A stretch of DNA of 64,000 nucleotides, from positions 24,440,954 to 24,504,953 of the forward strand of contig CP154954.1 of NCBI GenBank assembly GCA_039621445.1. The letters run 5' to 3'. Below, piece by piece: positions 62,283 through 64,000 of this stretch. A model generated the notes under the pieces. That model ran no database searches, was not told the origin of the DNA, and worked only from the letters and a program-made list of their open reading frames with translations. The DNA comes from Euglena gracilis (lineage: Eukaryota > Euglenida > Euglenophyceae > Euglenales). Position numbers and translations under genes: made by a program. Numbering within the stretch: the first letter of the stretch is position 1; each line of letters opens with the position of its first letter.

Positions 62283-62736
62283 CAAGCACCTATGATATGA
62301 CTGGGCGTGACTGGGCGTGACTGGGTTCGAGGACCCTGAAAGGTGCGGTGACTTGACGTGACTGGGCGTGACTGGTTGATTAGATGTGCTTGAATAAATT
62401 TCCTGTTTCTTCAGCCATTTCTAAACGCCATGCATCCATGCGTACTGTTGCTGATTGGGTTCTTTGGGCCCAAAATGAAGGATTTACTGATATTGTTGAA
62501 GGTCCTCCCACACTGTCACCACAACATTTTTCATTGACCGCCATCTCTTTTCCATCAAACTGCATGACTGAGTTGCAGACCCGAGAGACCCTCACTTATT
62601 TTGTTGCTTTGCAAAATTCTAGGCATCATGTCTGTTTGAAGCTTGGATGACTGGGATTTCTCTTAGCGTGACTGGGCGTGACTGGGCGTGATTGGGCGTG
62701 ACTGGGTTTGGGATCCTGGATGACCATAGGTGCTTG
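62283..62736. mobile_element. hAT-like element E4 with TGACTGGGCG decamers
   Basis: The ends CAAGCACCTAT and ATAGGTGCTTG are flanked by an exact 8-bp duplication CACGGGGG (62275-62282 and 62737-62744). TGACTGGGCG repeats lie inside both ends (62298-62372 and 62665-62705), in the same orientation. The interior has one intact small frame. Confidence 0.9.
62384..62650 (+). CDS. Small ORF inside hAT-like element E4
   Basis: An ATG frame of 88 codons fills the space between the two decamer zones. It begins MCLNKFPVSSAISKRHASMR, continues TVADWVLWAQNEGFTDIVEG, and ends SRHHVCLKLG. The composition is protein-like. I recognise no transposase motif. It may be a transposase fragment or an unrelated captured sequence. 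Most of it is repeated in the tandem duplication downstream with few changes. Confidence 0.35.
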   Translation: MCLNKFPVSSAISKRHASMRTVADWVLWAQNEGFTDIVEGPPTLSPQHFSLTAISFPSNCMTELQTRETLTYFVALQNSRHHVCLKLG

Positions 62737-62769
62737 CACGGGGGGGGGGGGTACTGTTGCTGCTTACTA
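62433..62769. repeat. Tandem duplication, copy 1 (337 bp)
   Basis: The unit runs from CATCCATGCGTACTGTTG inside E4, through the right end of E4, the CACGGGGG flank and 25 bp beyond. It is repeated with an offset of 337 bp at 62770. Confidence 0.9.
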
Positions 62770-63085
62770 CATCCATGCGTACTGTTGCTGATTGGGTTCT
62801 TTGAGCCCAAAATGAAGGATTTACTGATATTGTTGAAGGTCCTCCCACACTGTCACCACAACATTTTTCATTGACCGCCATCTCTTTTCCATCAAACTGC
62901 ATGACTGAGTTGCAGACCCGAGAGACCCTCACTTATTTTGTTGCTTTGCAAAATTCTAGGCATCATGTCTGTTTGAAGCTTGGATGACTGGGATTTCTCT
63001 TAGCGTGACTGGGCGTGACTGGGCATGATTGGGCGTGACTGGGTTTGGGATCCTGGATGACCATAGGTGCTTGCACGGGGGGGGT
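62770..63085. repeat. Tandem duplication, copy 2
   Basis: Near-identical to 62433-62748, including a second ATAGGTGCTTG end at 63063-63073 and a third CACGGGGG at 63074-63081. It therefore carries a right terminus without a left one. Confidence 0.9.
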
Positions 63086-63140
63086 TATGGACCAGCCGTG
63101 TCAAAGACAAAGGGGGGAAAGGTACAATTGCCCCCCAAAA

Positions 63141-63470
63141 ATGTGTGACAAAATATGCAACAATTGCAAAAAAGAAGCTTTCCGCAAATGTTTCATTCTG
63201 CAAAAAAATCAAAATTTCAAAATATTTGAGTATTATGCAAAAGAATGGATGCAACGTGCATTTCCCTCCCCTGCTGTCTATCTGTTTCCATGTATAAAAG
63301 CTGGCCACCAGTTGTTTGAAAAGGTAGATGGGATTGGGACCTTGAGCAAACCAAGAGTCGGCTTGCTTCCAAAGTTGGCCAAAACCAAGAAGGGGCCAGC
63401 ACGCAAAAAATATATCAACAATACATGCTGGCGGTTGTATACCTCTTTAAGGACCCCAGGGGGTTTGTAG
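63141..63470 (+). CDS. Hypothetical Lys-rich protein
   Basis: An ATG-started frame of 109 codons: MCDKICNNCKKEAFRKCFIL, then QKNQNFKIFEYYAKEWMQRA, and a basic PKLAKTKKGPARKKYINN region before the stop. Cysteines at the start (C..C..C) could bind metal. No family is recognised. It is one of the better-looking small frames, because its composition is mixed and not driven by repeats. Confidence 0.3.
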   Translation: MCDKICNNCKKEAFRKCFILQKNQNFKIFEYYAKEWMQRAFPSPAVYLFPCIKAGHQLFEKVDGIGTLSKPRVGLLPKLAKTKKGPARKKYINNTCWRLYTSLRTPGGL

Positions 63471-63479
63471 GGATGGACC

Positions 63480-64000
63480 TATGGTAGAAGTTTGGGCTGG
63501 TTAGCTCTCCCCTCTGCACCCATCCAATTGGGGAGGGGGTCCGGGGGGAGCAAACTCGAGAACTACTTTTGGGGGCTAACTAACTGAGAACCACTCTTGG
63601 GGGTCAATCTTGGGGTTCCAAAAGAAAATTTCCTGCGCTTCATGCAAAAAATAACAGAGGGCCTCACACCTCTGAGGGGGTCTGGCGAACCCACCCACCC
63701 TATCCCCTCCCCTGTCCCCCCCTCCCGGGGTTCCAACCTTTAAAAAATACCAGTACTCCGCATTCCAATCACTGTGACAACACCAAATGCCCTTGAAAAA
63801 CGCAGCCTTGATCCTCTTTTGAAGAAAAAAAATCTCAGCTGGGCTCCGCAAAGAGGGCTGGCCAGGCTTAATTTGACCAATCTGAGGGGGGGGAAGGGTG
63901 CCCCAGAGTGCCTGGGCAGGCAGGCACTAATGCCACGGGGGGGGCAGTGGCTGCCTGGCCATGGGACAAAGTGCGCGAAAACTGGGCTCGCCGCTAACTT
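63480..64000. other. No recognisable gene
   Basis: Mixed, G- and C-run-rich sequence to the window edge. It contains two GAACTACTTTTGGGGG or GAACCACTCTTGGGGG units (63561, 63587). 63890-63970 is weakly similar to repeat R11. Confidence 0.4.

Noticed and set aside
62083-63110. CCCCTTGTCCTTGACACG and CGTGTCAAAGACAAAGG as possible outer inverted ends around E4
   Set aside because: The match is imperfect, flanks give no duplication, and the tandem duplication lies between. Too weak to call an element.

Overview
The window looks like a piece of a large, repeat-rich nuclear genome of a microbial eukaryote. It has no bacterial gene packing, no operons and no recognisable host housekeeping gene. It is full of homopolymer C/G runs, microsatellites, terminal-inverted-repeat transposons and one retroelement. 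The retroelement resembles the Penelope-like elements with an N-terminal GIY-YIG endonuclease reported from green algae, spike mosses, slime molds and many invertebrates, so an alga or other protist is a reasonable guess. The sequence does not fix the lineage.

Layout. 1-7.2 kb is a tandem pair of about 4 kb repeat units. 7.4-13.9 kb holds a decayed hAT element with recognisable transposase ends (7432-8230), a second hAT-like element (8990-10551), a hAT MITE (11286-11713) and a 707-bp tandem duplication. 14.1-20.7 kb is a mosaic of MITEs, fold-back repeats and dispersed repeats. 21-28 kb has GC-rich islands, a conserved unknown peptide locus and another hAT-like element (23816-25360). 28.3-30.4 kb is an old repeat split by a hAT-like element (28828-29946). 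35.3-37.3 kb and 54.6-59.2 kb hold an unknown family, here called P, with short coding segments and many near-perfect palindromes. 39.0-40.3 kb is a hAT-like element with a zinc-finger coding remnant.

The most informative locus is 44.2-49.8 kb, a frameshifted Penelope-like retroelement between pseudo-LTRs. Its frames give, in order, a basic/Gln-rich N-terminus, a GIY-YIG nuclease, a reverse transcriptase, a CCCH zinc finger, an OTU cysteine protease split by a frameshift, a DnaJ (J) domain with an intact HPD, and a Cys-rich tail. A 5'-truncated second copy with a 13-bp target duplication lies at 52339-53106. The OTU and J modules on such an element are the strongest candidate for something undescribed.

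Two further patterns stand out. Seven terminal-repeat elements of hAT type carry subterminal or internal direct repeats with the same 10-bp period, although the repeated words are unrelated (TAAAATGGCC, GCCGACCGCA, TGACTGGGCG, ACGAACAATC, TTTTTTAAGG, GCGCATTTTT). The P family carries at least 13 copies of a roughly 30-nt palindrome that is a multiple of three and stop-free in all six frames. One P gene is interrupted by a hAT MITE, and the homologous P copy at 35.9 kb has the empty target site.
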